A DNA stretch of 31,103 bases, taken from Fimenecus sp964527585. GTDB taxonomy: Bacteria > Bacillota > Clostridia > Oscillospirales > Acutalibacteraceae. Position 1 is the first letter of the stretch, and each line of letters starts with the position of its first letter. Below the pieces are notes generated by a model, which did no database searches, was not told the DNA's origin, and saw only the letters and a program-made list of their open reading frames with translations. This document shows, one piece after another, positions 6,238 through 14,367 of this stretch. Made by a program: the position numbers and the translations under genes. The DNA is taken from positions 1 through 31,103 of the forward strand of contig CAZGPE010000018.1 in NCBI GenBank assembly GCA_964527585.1, in the 5' to 3' direction.

Positions 6238-7023
6238 ATGAATTACAGTCAAATTACAAGCAGAAATAATGAGAAAATAAAGTCGGTTGTTAAACTTGTT
6301 ACTAATTCAAGGGAACGAAAAAACACTTCGCGGTTTGTTCTTGAAGGTGCAAGAATTTGCACGGATGCGCTCAGAAGCGGATACACGGTAAAAGAATTAT
6401 ATTTTACCGAAACGGCGCTTTTGAAATTTTCAAAAGCGGTTGAGGAAATCGCAGACGCTGCGGAAAATTCATACTTAATAACCGAAGAAATTAAAGACAA
6501 ACTCTCGGACACGGTAAGTTCGCAGGGGATTTTTTGCGTTGTCGAAATGAAATGCCGTAAGGGGTTTGAAATCGAGAGCACAAAGAAATATATCGCATTG
6601 GAAAATGTTCAAAATCCGCAAAATCTCGGTTCGGTGGCAAGGACTGCGGAAGCGTTGGGTATTGACGGATTGATTGTTTGCGGCGGATGTGATATTTATA
6701 ACCCGAAGGCTTTGCGTGCGTCTATGGGCAGTCTTTTGAGAATACCCGTTCTTTCGGTTGACGAACTGTTGAGCGTTTTTGCCTGTGCAAAGGAAAAAGG
6801 TATGCTCACAGCGGTTACCGTGCCGGACAGTTCGGCGGAAGATATAACAAAGACAGATTTTTCTTCGGGCACAGTTGCCGTTATCGGAAATGAAGGTAAC
6901 GGTGTTTCCGAAGAAATTAAAAATGCCGCAGATAAAAAAATAACCATAAAAATGAAGGGCGAGGCGGAATCGTTTAATGCTTCTGCCGCCGCAGTAATTA
7001 CAATGTGGGAAATAATGCGATGA
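6238..7023 (+). CDS. TrmH/SpoU-family RNA 2'-O-methyltransferase
   Basis: The 261-residue protein has an N-terminal substrate-binding domain (about 1-100, starting with the typical I-T-S-R-N-N-E-K-I-K) and a C-terminal SPOUT knot domain. The three motifs are present: N126-x-x-N-x-G-x-x-x-R135, I-G-N-E-G-N-G-V (216-223) and E-S-F-N-A-S (244-249), which form the SAM site and catalytic Arg. It resembles the RlmB/YsgA group, so a 23S rRNA ribose is the likely target, but the position modified cannot be told. There is no ribosome binding site before the ATG; a TATAAA at 6224-6229 is placed so that a transcript could begin almost on the start codon. Its stop overlaps the dprA start. Confidence 0.9.
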   Translation: MNYSQITSRNNEKIKSVVKLVTNSRERKNTSRFVLEGARICTDALRSGYTVKELYFTETALLKFSKAVEEIADAAENSYLITEEIKDKLSDTVSSQGIFCVVEMKCRKGFEIESTKKYIALENVQNPQNLGSVARTAEALGIDGLIVCGGCDIYNPKALRASMGSLLRIPVLSVDELLSVFACAKEKGMLTAVTVPDSSAEDITKTDFSSGTVAVIGNEGNGVSEEIKNAADKKITIKMKGEAESFNASAAAVITMWEIMR

Positions 7024-8243
7024 AAGATTGCGAATATTGGATTTGGCTCCAAAACGCTTATGGTACCGGAGCGAAAATCAAACCGATAATTGAATATTTC
7101 GGCTCAGCCCGTCAACTTTATCAGGCCGGCAGTTATGAATGGAGAATTTCCGGAATTATAGACGATGCTCATATCGGTCGCCTTACCGCTCAAAGCCCGT
7201 CGGAATCAATGTCTGTTATAAAAGCGTGTGAGCGTAACGGTTGGGATATAATAACTCCGGAGGATGAAGAATATCCGTTTTCTTTGCGTGAACTGTCAGA
7301 TTTTCCGGCAGTGCTTTACGCTTGCGGAGATACGGATGCGCTGATTCCTCAGACGACTGTGGCTATGGTCGGAACGAGAAAAGCTTCTCTTCAGGGCACA
7401 AAGGTTGCATACGCAATCGCTCAGAGGCTGTCGTTTGCGGGTATGACTGTTGTTTCGGGCGGAGCGTTGGGAATTGATACAGCAGCGCATGAAGGCGCCT
7501 TGAGTGCGGGAAAAAACACAGTCGCCGTACTCGGATGCGGACTCGGAACCGATTATTTACAGGCGAACAGAGATTTGCGAACCCGTATCAGTCGAAAAGG
7601 TGTTCTCATAACCGAATATCAGCCTTTTGCTCAAGCAACAAGAGGTTCGTTTCCGAAACGCAACCGTATAATATCGGGAATGTCTTTGGCAACGGTAGTT
7701 GTTGAAGCCGGAGCGAAAAGCGGTTCTCTCATAACCGCAAAATATGCACTTGCTCAAAACAGGGAACTGTTCGCTGTTCCGGGCGATTTGTTTTCGTCGG
7801 CATATTCGGGAACCGGAGAACTTTTGCAAAGCGGTGCACGGCCGGTGTTTAATGCAAAAGAAATCGTTGAATGTTTTTCAGATGAATTTTACGGAAAACT
7901 CGATCCGGATCTTGCCGATGAACCTTTTGCGCAAATGCTTTCAAGAGATAATATTTTCTTCGATACGGACATAAAAGTAAAAAAAGATGTGAAAAAATCC
8001 GTTCAAAAGGAAAAGATAAGCGTGAATTCGGTTAACGGGGGCTCAAAAAGCGTGAAACCGTTACCCGACAGTGCGAGCGAAACTGCGATAAAGGTATATA
8101 ATTCAATTGATAAGCAAACCGATTTTGACACGGTTGTCAACAAATCGGGATTGCCTGTAATAAAAGTTCTTTCCGCAATAACGGAACTTGAAATGTTCGG
8201 TGTTATAGAAGTTCTGCCGGGCAGAAAATACAAAAAAATATAA
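7020..8243 (+). CDS. dprA: DNA-processing protein DprA
   Basis: DprA binds incoming single-stranded DNA during natural transformation and loads RecA onto it. The 407-residue protein has a helical N-terminal part (1-90), the Rossmann-like DprA core (V-A-M-V-G-T-R from 114, S-G-G-A-L-G-I-D at 146-153, then G-S-F-P-K-R-N-R-I-I-S-G and E-A-G-A-K-S-G-S) and a C-terminal winged helix (about 345-407). The frame is open upstream to a GTG at 7005, but the ATG at 7020 overlaps the previous stop as ATGA and is preferred. DprA is widespread in bacteria without proven competence, so its presence alone does not show transformability. Confidence 0.95.
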   Translation: MKDCEYWIWLQNAYGTGAKIKPIIEYFGSARQLYQAGSYEWRISGIIDDAHIGRLTAQSPSESMSVIKACERNGWDIITPEDEEYPFSLRELSDFPAVLYACGDTDALIPQTTVAMVGTRKASLQGTKVAYAIAQRLSFAGMTVVSGGALGIDTAAHEGALSAGKNTVAVLGCGLGTDYLQANRDLRTRISRKGVLITEYQPFAQATRGSFPKRNRIISGMSLATVVVEAGAKSGSLITAKYALAQNRELFAVPGDLFSSAYSGTGELLQSGARPVFNAKEIVECFSDEFYGKLDPDLADEPFAQMLSRDNIFFDTDIKVKKDVKKSVQKEKISVNSVNGGSKSVKPLPDSASETAIKVYNSIDKQTDFDTVVNKSGLPVIKVLSAITELEMFGVIEVLPGRKYKKI

Positions 8244-8261
8244 GTATAGGATGATTTGAAT

Positions 8262-10391
8262 ATGTCGAAATTAGTAATAGTTGAGTCTCCTTCAAAGGCT
8301 AAAACAATACAAAAATATCTCGGCTCCGACTATAAAGTTACGGCTTCGGTAGGTCATATAAGAGACTTGCCTGCATCGAGGCTCAGCGTTGATGTAAAAA
8401 ATGACTTTGCCCCGAAATATCAAATAGTCAAAGGTAAAGAGAAACTTGTTAAAGAGCTTAAAGAAATGGTTAAAGAGGCGGACAGCGTTTACCTTGCAAC
8501 CGACCCCGACCGTGAGGGAGAAGCGATTTCTTGGCATCTTGCAAATGTTCTCGGTTTGGAAACCGAAGACGAAAACAGAGTTAAATTTAACGAAATCAAC
8601 AAAAAGAGTGTAGTAAACGGAATCGAACATCCGGAAAAGATAGATATGGATCTTGTCGATGCTCAGCAGGCAAGAAGAATTCTCGACCGACTTGTCGGAT
8701 ATAAACTCAGCCCCTTTGTTTCTCAGAAAATAAGAAAGGGGCTTTCCGCCGGCCGTGTTCAGTCGGTTGCGGTTCGCCTTATTGTTGACAGGGAAGAAGA
8801 AATCAGAAGTTTTGTTCCCGAAGAATATTGGACACTTGATGCCAAATTTACGGCTCCGAGTTCGAGAAAATCTTTTTGCGCATCCTTTGTCGGAGATGAA
8901 ACGGGAAAGGTGAAAATTTCCGACAAAACACAGGCTGACAGCATTTTAGCAAGACTTGAAGGTGCGGAATATTCCGTTGCTTCGGTTAAAGAAGGAACGA
9001 GAAAACGCCAACCGGCTCCGCCCTTTACAACTTCGACACTTCAGCAGGATGCGTCGAGAAAACTTAATTATCAGGGCAAAAAGACAATGAAAATTGCTCA
9101 GGAATTATACGAAGGTATGGAAATAAAAGGTGTGGGAACAATGGGTCTTATCACCTATATGAGAACCGACTCATTGCGTATTTCCGAAGAAGCACGATCT
9201 GCGGCAAACGAATATATCGAGAGCACATACGGAAAGAATTATCTTCCCGATAAGCCGAGATATTTCAAAACCAAGGCGAATGCTCAGGACGGACACGAAG
9301 CCATCAGACCCACCGTGCCTTCTCTTTCGCCGGAAAAAGTTAAAGACAGCCTTACTGCCGAACAGTATAAACTTTATTCGCTTATCTGGAAACGCTTTAT
9401 GGCAAGTCTTATGGCAGCTTGTGTTCAGGATACGGTAAAGGTAAAAATCAATGCCGCAACCGAAGAGGATAAGCAAAACGGCAGATTTTGCGAATTTTCC
9501 GCATCGGGATACACCGTAAAATTTGACGGATATACACATATTTACGAAGTAAGTACCGATGAGCAGGAAGATTCGGAGAGCGTTCTTCCCGTAATCAAGG
9601 AAAAGGATATACTCAAACTTAAAAATCTCGAATCCAACCAACATTTCACCGCACCGCCCGCAAGATATACTGAAGCGGCGCTCATTAAGGCTCTTGAAGA
9701 AACCGGAGTGGGCAGACCGAGTACCTATGTTTCCATTGTTTCCACAATTCTTGCAAGAGAATATGTTGTGAGAGAACAAAAACAGCTTAAACCGACCGAA
9801 CTCGGAGAAGCAGTAGTCAATCTTCTTAAAAATCAGTTTCCGAATATCGTTAATGTAAAATTCACCGCAAATATGGAGGCTGATCTCGATAAGGTTGAAA
9901 ACGGCGAAGCGGATTATATAAAAATGCTTCACGGATTTTATGACGGGTTCGAAAAAACTCTTGAAAAAGCGAAGGAAGAAATGGCCGGAGTGAAAATTCA
10001 ACTCAAAGAGGATGTTACCGATATTCCGTGTGAAAAATGCGGAAGAATGATGGTGGTTAAAGTCGGAAGATTCGGAAAGTTCCTTGCCTGCCCGGGTTAT
10101 CCCGAATGTAAAACCACAAAGCCCTTTGTTGTTACGACAAAGGCAAAGTGTCCTGTTTGTAACGGAAATGTTATTGAAAAGAAATCCAAGCGTGGATATG
10201 CTTTTTACGGATGCGATAACTATCCCGAATGTAATTTTATGACTTGGGATAAACCTACTGATGAATTCTGCCCCAAATGCGGAAAATCTCTGTTTAAGCG
10301 CAAGGGCGGTATAGTTGCCTGCCTTGATGAAAATTGCGGATTTGAGAAAAAAGCGGAGAGAAAGAAAAGAACTAAAAAAGAGGAAGAATAA
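8262..10391 (+). CDS. topA: DNA topoisomerase I (type IA)
   Basis: The enzyme relaxes negative supercoils by a transient 5'-phosphotyrosine link. The 709-residue protein has the Toprim domain at the N-terminus (L-V-I-V-E-S-P-S-K-A-K, then D-P-D-R-E-G-E-A), the nucleophile Y299 in G-L-I-T-Y-M-R-T-D-S, the H-E-A-I-R-P motif, and three C-terminal four-cysteine zinc ribbons starting near residues 590, 640 and 680. The ATG at 8262 is chosen over an in-frame TTG at 8256 because AGGATG (8248-8253) sits at better spacing. Eighteen bases follow dprA, and the stop abuts the trmFO start, so the genes are probably cotranscribed. topA next to trmFO is also the Bacillus order. Confidence 0.97.
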   Translation: MSKLVIVESPSKAKTIQKYLGSDYKVTASVGHIRDLPASRLSVDVKNDFAPKYQIVKGKEKLVKELKEMVKEADSVYLATDPDREGEAISWHLANVLGLETEDENRVKFNEINKKSVVNGIEHPEKIDMDLVDAQQARRILDRLVGYKLSPFVSQKIRKGLSAGRVQSVAVRLIVDREEEIRSFVPEEYWTLDAKFTAPSSRKSFCASFVGDETGKVKISDKTQADSILARLEGAEYSVASVKEGTRKRQPAPPFTTSTLQQDASRKLNYQGKKTMKIAQELYEGMEIKGVGTMGLITYMRTDSLRISEEARSAANEYIESTYGKNYLPDKPRYFKTKANAQDGHEAIRPTVPSLSPEKVKDSLTAEQYKLYSLIWKRFMASLMAACVQDTVKVKINAATEEDKQNGRFCEFSASGYTVKFDGYTHIYEVSTDEQEDSESVLPVIKEKDILKLKNLESNQHFTAPPARYTEAALIKALEETGVGRPSTYVSIVSTILAREYVVREQKQLKPTELGEAVVNLLKNQFPNIVNVKFTANMEADLDKVENGEADYIKMLHGFYDGFEKTLEKAKEEMAGVKIQLKEDVTDIPCEKCGRMMVVKVGRFGKFLACPGYPECKTTKPFVVTTKAKCPVCNGNVIEKKSKRGYAFYGCDNYPECNFMTWDKPTDEFCPKCGKSLFKRKGGIVACLDENCGFEKKAERKKRTKKEEE

Positions 10392-11702
10392 ATGAAAGCA
10401 GCGGTTATCGGTGCCGGTCTTGCGGGATGCGAGGCCGCATGGCAACTTAATAAGGCGGGAATACAGGTTGATTTATATGAAATGAAACCCGAAAAGCGTT
10501 CGCCCGCTCATAAAACCGATTTGTTTGCGGAACTTGTATGTTCCAATTCCCTGAAAGCACAAAGACTTAATTCCGCTGCGGGATTGCTTAAAGAAGAAAT
10601 GCGGACTTTCGGCTCTGTTTGTGTTGAATCGGCACTTGAAACGGCGGTGCCCGCCGGCGGCGCTCTCGCAGTTGACAGGGATTTGTTTTCCGAAGCGGTA
10701 ACGGAAAAAATAAAATCGTGTGAAAATATCCGTGTGATAAATAAAGAAGTTGTTTCTTTGCCGGAAGCGGATGCGGTTATAATTGCCGCAGGACCTCTTG
10801 CAAGCGAAGGGATTTCTCAAACTGTCCGTTCGCTTTGCAAAGAAGGACTTTCTTTTTACGATGCGGCCGCTCCGATTGTAAGTGCCGAGAGCATTGATAT
10901 GGAATATGCTTTTACTCAATCGAGATATGACCGTGGCGGAGAAGATGATTATATAAACTGTCCGATGAACAAAGAAGAATATGAGGCGTTTTATGAAGAA
11001 ATAATCAATGCCGAAAGCGCTCAGCTTCATTCGTTCGATAAAAGAAAAGATGTTTACGAAGGCTGTATGCCCATAGAAGTCCTTGCTTCAAGAGGTAAAG
11101 ATACGATGCGGTACGGGCCGCTTAAACCGGTAGGACTGATAAACCCGAAAACCAATCATCGTCCGTGGGCAAATCTTCAACTGCGAAAAGAGAATCGACA
11201 GGGAACCATGTATAACCTTGTCGGATTTCAAACCAATCTTAAGTTTTCCGAGCAAAAAAGAGTTTTTTCAATGTTCCCTGCGTTACGCAATGCGGAATTT
11301 TTGCGTTACGGAGTAATGCACAGAAATACTTTTATAAATTCTCCCGAATATCTTAATTCCGACTTTAGTTTAAGAGAAAACGAAAACATCTTTTTTGCCG
11401 GTCAGATAACCGGAGTTGAAGGGTATATGGAATCGGCGGGAAGCGGAATTTTAGCGGGACTGAACTGTGCGAGACGGCTTACGGGAAAAGAAACGCTGAC
11501 GCTTCCGAAAACAACAATGCTCGGAGCGCTTTCAAGATATATCAGCGATCCGACAGTTAAAAATTTTCAGCCGATGGGTGCGAATTTCGGTGTGATCGTT
11601 CCGCTTGAAGAAAAGATAAGAGATAAAAGCGAAAGATATATGGCATTGGCTCAAAGAGCAATGAAAGACTTGCAGTCGTTCAAAGGAGAGAACGGAATAT
11701 GA
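10392..11702 (+). CDS. trmFO: Folate- and FAD-dependent tRNA U54 methyltransferase
   Basis: TrmFO makes 5-methyluridine at position 54 of the tRNA T-loop, using methylenetetrahydrofolate and FADH2 instead of SAM. The 436-residue length is normal. The FAD-binding G-x-G-x-x-G lies at residues 7-12, followed by the conserved Y-E-M-K-P segment and C-S-N-S with C50. C225 in E-G-C-M-P-I-E is the other conserved cysteine; the pair matches the two functional cysteines of the Bacillus enzyme. The ATG follows the topA stop directly, with GAGGAAG about five bases before it. The end overlaps plsX by four bases. Confidence 0.95.
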   Translation: MKAAVIGAGLAGCEAAWQLNKAGIQVDLYEMKPEKRSPAHKTDLFAELVCSNSLKAQRLNSAAGLLKEEMRTFGSVCVESALETAVPAGGALAVDRDLFSEAVTEKIKSCENIRVINKEVVSLPEADAVIIAAGPLASEGISQTVRSLCKEGLSFYDAAAPIVSAESIDMEYAFTQSRYDRGGEDDYINCPMNKEEYEAFYEEIINAESAQLHSFDKRKDVYEGCMPIEVLASRGKDTMRYGPLKPVGLINPKTNHRPWANLQLRKENRQGTMYNLVGFQTNLKFSEQKRVFSMFPALRNAEFLRYGVMHRNTFINSPEYLNSDFSLRENENIFFAGQITGVEGYMESAGSGILAGLNCARRLTGKETLTLPKTTMLGALSRYISDPTVKNFQPMGANFGVIVPLEEKIRDKSERYMALAQRAMKDLQSFKGENGI

Positions 11703-12697
11703 AAATTATAGTTGATGCATTCGGCGGAGATAATGCTCCGCTTGAGATTATTAAGGGCTGTATTGCGGCAAAGGACGAATACTGTGTCGATATAATGCTT
11801 ACGGGCGACAGGAAAAAAATCGAAGACTGTGCAAAAAGCAACTCTCTTGATATATCGTCTTTTGAAATAAAACAGGCTGATACCGTTTTTGAAATGACTA
11901 CCGCACCTTCCGAAATCGTAAAAGCAAAGCGTGGCACTTCTCTCGGAGTGGGACTTGATGCACTTGCAAACGGAGAGGGAGATGCGTTTGTTTCGGCGGG
12001 AAGCACCGGAGCGGTGCTTGTCGGCGGAACTCTTATCGTTAAGCGTATAAAAGGAGTTAAAAGACCTGCTTTGGCTGCGGTTATGCCGACATCGGAAGGC
12101 CCGTTTATACTTGTAGACACCGGCGCTAATGTTGAGTGTACTCCGAATATGCTTTGTCAGTTTGCAAAACTCGGAAGTCTTTATATGGAAAAAATAATGG
12201 GGATTGATTCACCGAGAGTTGCGCTTGCGAATATCGGAAGCGAAGAGACAAAAGGTACACCCACGGTTGTTGAAACATATAAACAACTTAAAAATCTTTC
12301 GGGAATAAACTTTACCGGAAATATAGAAGTGCGTAACATCGCTTTCGGCGAAGCCGATGTTGTTGTTGCGGACGGATTTACGGGCAATGTAATTGTGAAA
12401 ATGTATGAGGGTGTGGCAAAATCAATTACCAACCAGATAAAAGGCATTTTCAAGAAAAACATTTTTACAAAACTTTCGTATCTCGGCATTAAATCCGGTA
12501 TGGACGAATTCAAAGAAAAGATGAATTATAAAAAATACGGCGGTGCTCCGCTTATAGGAGTCAGAAAGCCTGTTATTAAAGCACACGGGTCGTCGGATGC
12601 GTATGCTTTTAAGAATGCTATCGGTCAGGCTGTAAAATATACCGAAAGCGGTTTTATCAATGTTGTTTCTCAACAGTTGAAGGGAGAAGATGAGTGA
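11699..12697 (+). CDS. plsX: Phosphate acyltransferase PlsX
   Basis: PlsX transfers an acyl chain from acyl-ACP to phosphate, giving acyl-phosphate for PlsY in phospholipid synthesis; it works at the inner face of the membrane. The 332-residue protein starts with the typical V-D-A-F-G-G-D-N-A-P and keeps S-A-G-S-T-G-A, D-T-G-A-N-V-E and A-D-G-F-T-G-N. Its ATG overlaps the trmFO stop (ATGA), with GGAGAG upstream. In Bacillus, fab genes and acpP separate plsX from rnc; here rnc follows directly and acpP must lie elsewhere. Confidence 0.95.
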   Translation: MKIIVDAFGGDNAPLEIIKGCIAAKDEYCVDIMLTGDRKKIEDCAKSNSLDISSFEIKQADTVFEMTTAPSEIVKAKRGTSLGVGLDALANGEGDAFVSAGSTGAVLVGGTLIVKRIKGVKRPALAAVMPTSEGPFILVDTGANVECTPNMLCQFAKLGSLYMEKIMGIDSPRVALANIGSEETKGTPTVVETYKQLKNLSGINFTGNIEVRNIAFGEADVVVADGFTGNVIVKMYEGVAKSITNQIKGIFKKNIFTKLSYLGIKSGMDEFKEKMNYKKYGGAPLIGVRKPVIKAHGSSDAYAFKNAIGQAVKYTESGFINVVSQQLKGEDE

Positions 12698-13365
12698 TGG
12701 AAGCGATTGAAAAAGCAATCGGCTATCAGTTTAAGAATAAAGCACTGCTCGAAAGAGCTTTAACACATTCTTCCTACGCCAACGAAAAACACAATGACGA
12801 CAAAGACAACGAACGCCTCGAATTTCTCGGGGATTCGGTTTTAGGTTTTGTAACGGCGGAATATCTTTTCACACAGCATGAGAATTTCCATGAGGGCGAA
12901 CTGTCGAGGGTACGCTCTTATGCGGTGTGCGAAAAATCGCTCTTCAAGTTTGCCAAAGAGATAAATCTCGGTCAATATATTAAACTTTCTCACGGAGAAG
13001 ATATTACGGGAGGGCGCAACAGACCTTCTGTTCTTTCCGATGCTTTTGAAGCGATAATTGCCGCTATATATCTTGACGGCGGAATGGATCCCGCTAAGGA
13101 ATTTGTTTTGCGTTTTGTAACTCCGTATGTTGAAGCAAAACCGAGTTTTAAGGATTATAAGACGGTTTTGCAGGAACTTGTTCAGAGAAATCACGGGGAA
13201 GAACTTAAATATGTGCTTGTTTCGGAATCGGGTCCTGATCATGATAAGACTTTTGAAGTGGAAGTACATCTTAATTCGAATGTTATCGGAACAGGTGTTG
13301 CCGGAAGCAAGAAGAAGGCCGAACAGGCTGCGGCACAGCAGGCTTTGGAGTTGATGGGAATTTGA
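12697..13365 (+). CDS. rnc: Ribonuclease III
   Basis: RNase III cuts double-stranded RNA, including the 30S rRNA precursor. The protein has the catalytic domain with the signature N-E-R-L-E-F-L-G-D-S-V (38-48), whose E42 and D46 bind metal, and a second acidic pair in S-D-A-F-E-A-I-I-A. A C-terminal double-stranded RNA-binding domain starts near 153 (DYKTVLQELVQ) and ends with G-S-K-K-K-A-E-Q-A-A-A. The ATG at 12697 overlaps the plsX stop as TGATG. A GTG one codon upstream (12694) is equally possible; both share AGGGAG at 12680-12685. Confidence 0.95.
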   Translation: MEAIEKAIGYQFKNKALLERALTHSSYANEKHNDDKDNERLEFLGDSVLGFVTAEYLFTQHENFHEGELSRVRSYAVCEKSLFKFAKEINLGQYIKLSHGEDITGGRNRPSVLSDAFEAIIAAIYLDGGMDPAKEFVLRFVTPYVEAKPSFKDYKTVLQELVQRNHGEELKYVLVSESGPDHDKTFEVEVHLNSNVIGTGVAGSKKKAEQAAAQQALELMGI

Positions 13366-14366
13366 ATAAGCATATCAATGTAGGACTTTTTGTTCCTCAT
13401 GCCGGTTGTCCTCACCAATGCAGTTTTTGTAATCAAAAAACTATTTCCGGCAGCGTAAAGCCTTTAACGGCGGAAGATGTTGATGAAGCCTGCCGAATTG
13501 CGATAGAGAGCGGAAAAACCGATTATAAAACTTCGGAAATTGCATTCTTCGGCGGAAGTTTTACCGCTATTGACGAAGAATACATGGTCTCTCTTTTACG
13601 GACAGCAAAAAAATATATAGATAAAAAATACTTTAAGGGTGTGCGGATTTCCACACGCCCTGATTGTATTGATACGGCAAAATTGGAGATTTTGAAAAAA
13701 TACGGGGTAACTTCAATCGAACTCGGAGCGCAGAGTACGGATGACCGGGTTTTATTTCTCAATAAGCGTGGCCATACGGCAGCGGATATTGAAAATGCAA
13801 GTATTCTTATTAAGGAAAACGGCTTTGAACTCGGACTTCAGATGATGACGGGGCTTCTGGGTTCAAATGATGCAAAAGATATAGCGACTGCCGAAAAAAT
13901 TATTTCCCTTAAACCCGATACTGTAAGGATTTATCCGACAATAGTGCTTGAGAACACGCCTCTTGCAGAAGAAATGAAAAACGGGGCGTATGTTCCGCAA
14001 ACACTTGAAGATGCTGTAAAACTTTGCACAACACTTTTGGAAATGTTCGAACAGGCGAATATCAATGTTATAAGACTCGGACTCCATTCCGGAGGGAATG
14101 TTGAAGAAGGCTATCTCGCCGGAGCGTATCATCCGGCGTTCAGGGAACTGTGCGAAGGTGAACTGTTCTTAAGAAAAATGCTTTCTCAACTTGACGGAAA
14201 AGATAAAAACGGAAAGTATGTTATCGAGGTTGCCGATACCTCTCTTTCCAAGGCGAAAGGGCAGTTAAAAAGAAACGAAAAAGCATTGAAAAATCAAGGA
14301 TTTTGTTGTATAATTAAAGGAAATGATTTTTTAGAAAAATTCGATATTATTGTGAAGGAAAATTGA
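13362..14366 (+). CDS. Elp3-like radical SAM protein
   Basis: The 334-residue protein has the radical SAM cluster motif C16-x-x-x-C20-x-x-C23 and the following F-F-G-G-S-F-T segment that helps bind SAM, then strands typical of the TIM-barrel core (S-I-E-L-G-A-Q-S). It resembles the radical SAM part of Elp3 (wobble-uridine tRNA modification) but lacks the acetyltransferase domain. Relatives sit next to rnc and smc in other Clostridia; their substrate is not known to me. Start is the TTG at 13362, overlapping the rnc stop as TTGA, with GGAG eleven bases upstream. Its last codons contain a promoter for smc. Confidence 0.85.
   Translation: MNKHINVGLFVPHAGCPHQCSFCNQKTISGSVKPLTAEDVDEACRIAIESGKTDYKTSEIAFFGGSFTAIDEEYMVSLLRTAKKYIDKKYFKGVRISTRPDCIDTAKLEILKKYGVTSIELGAQSTDDRVLFLNKRGHTAADIENASILIKENGFELGLQMMTGLLGSNDAKDIATAEKIISLKPDTVRIYPTIVLENTPLAEEMKNGAYVPQTLEDAVKLCTTLLEMFEQANINVIRLGLHSGGNVEEGYLAGAYHPAFRELCEGELFLRKMLSQLDGKDKNGKYVIEVADTSLSKAKGQLKRNEKALKNQGFCCIIKGNDFLEKFDIIVKEN
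14286..14314 (+). promoter_or_regulatory. Promoter for smc inside the end of the radical SAM gene
   Basis: TTGAAA (14286-14291), a 17-base spacer and TATAAT (14309-14314) lie in the last 80 bases of the preceding gene. Transcription would start near 14321, giving smc a leader of about 47 bases with AAGGAA just before its ATG. Confidence 0.6.
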
Positions 14367-14367
14367 T

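Noticed and set aside
7005..7019. GTG start of dprA five codons upstream
   Set aside because: The ATG at 7020 forms the ATGA overlap seen at several junctions here and has GGGA at suitable spacing.
8095..8102. TATAAT in the end of dprA as a topA promoter
   Set aside because: There is no -35-like sequence at 15-19 bases upstream, and A/T-rich codons easily give such hexamers.
9171..10445. A 424-codon open frame on the minus strand opposite topA
   Set aside because: It lies wholly antisense to conserved topA and the trmFO start. Its Phe-, Ser- and Arg-rich composition is what the reverse of Lys- and Glu-rich codons gives. No ribosome binding site or family resemblance was seen.
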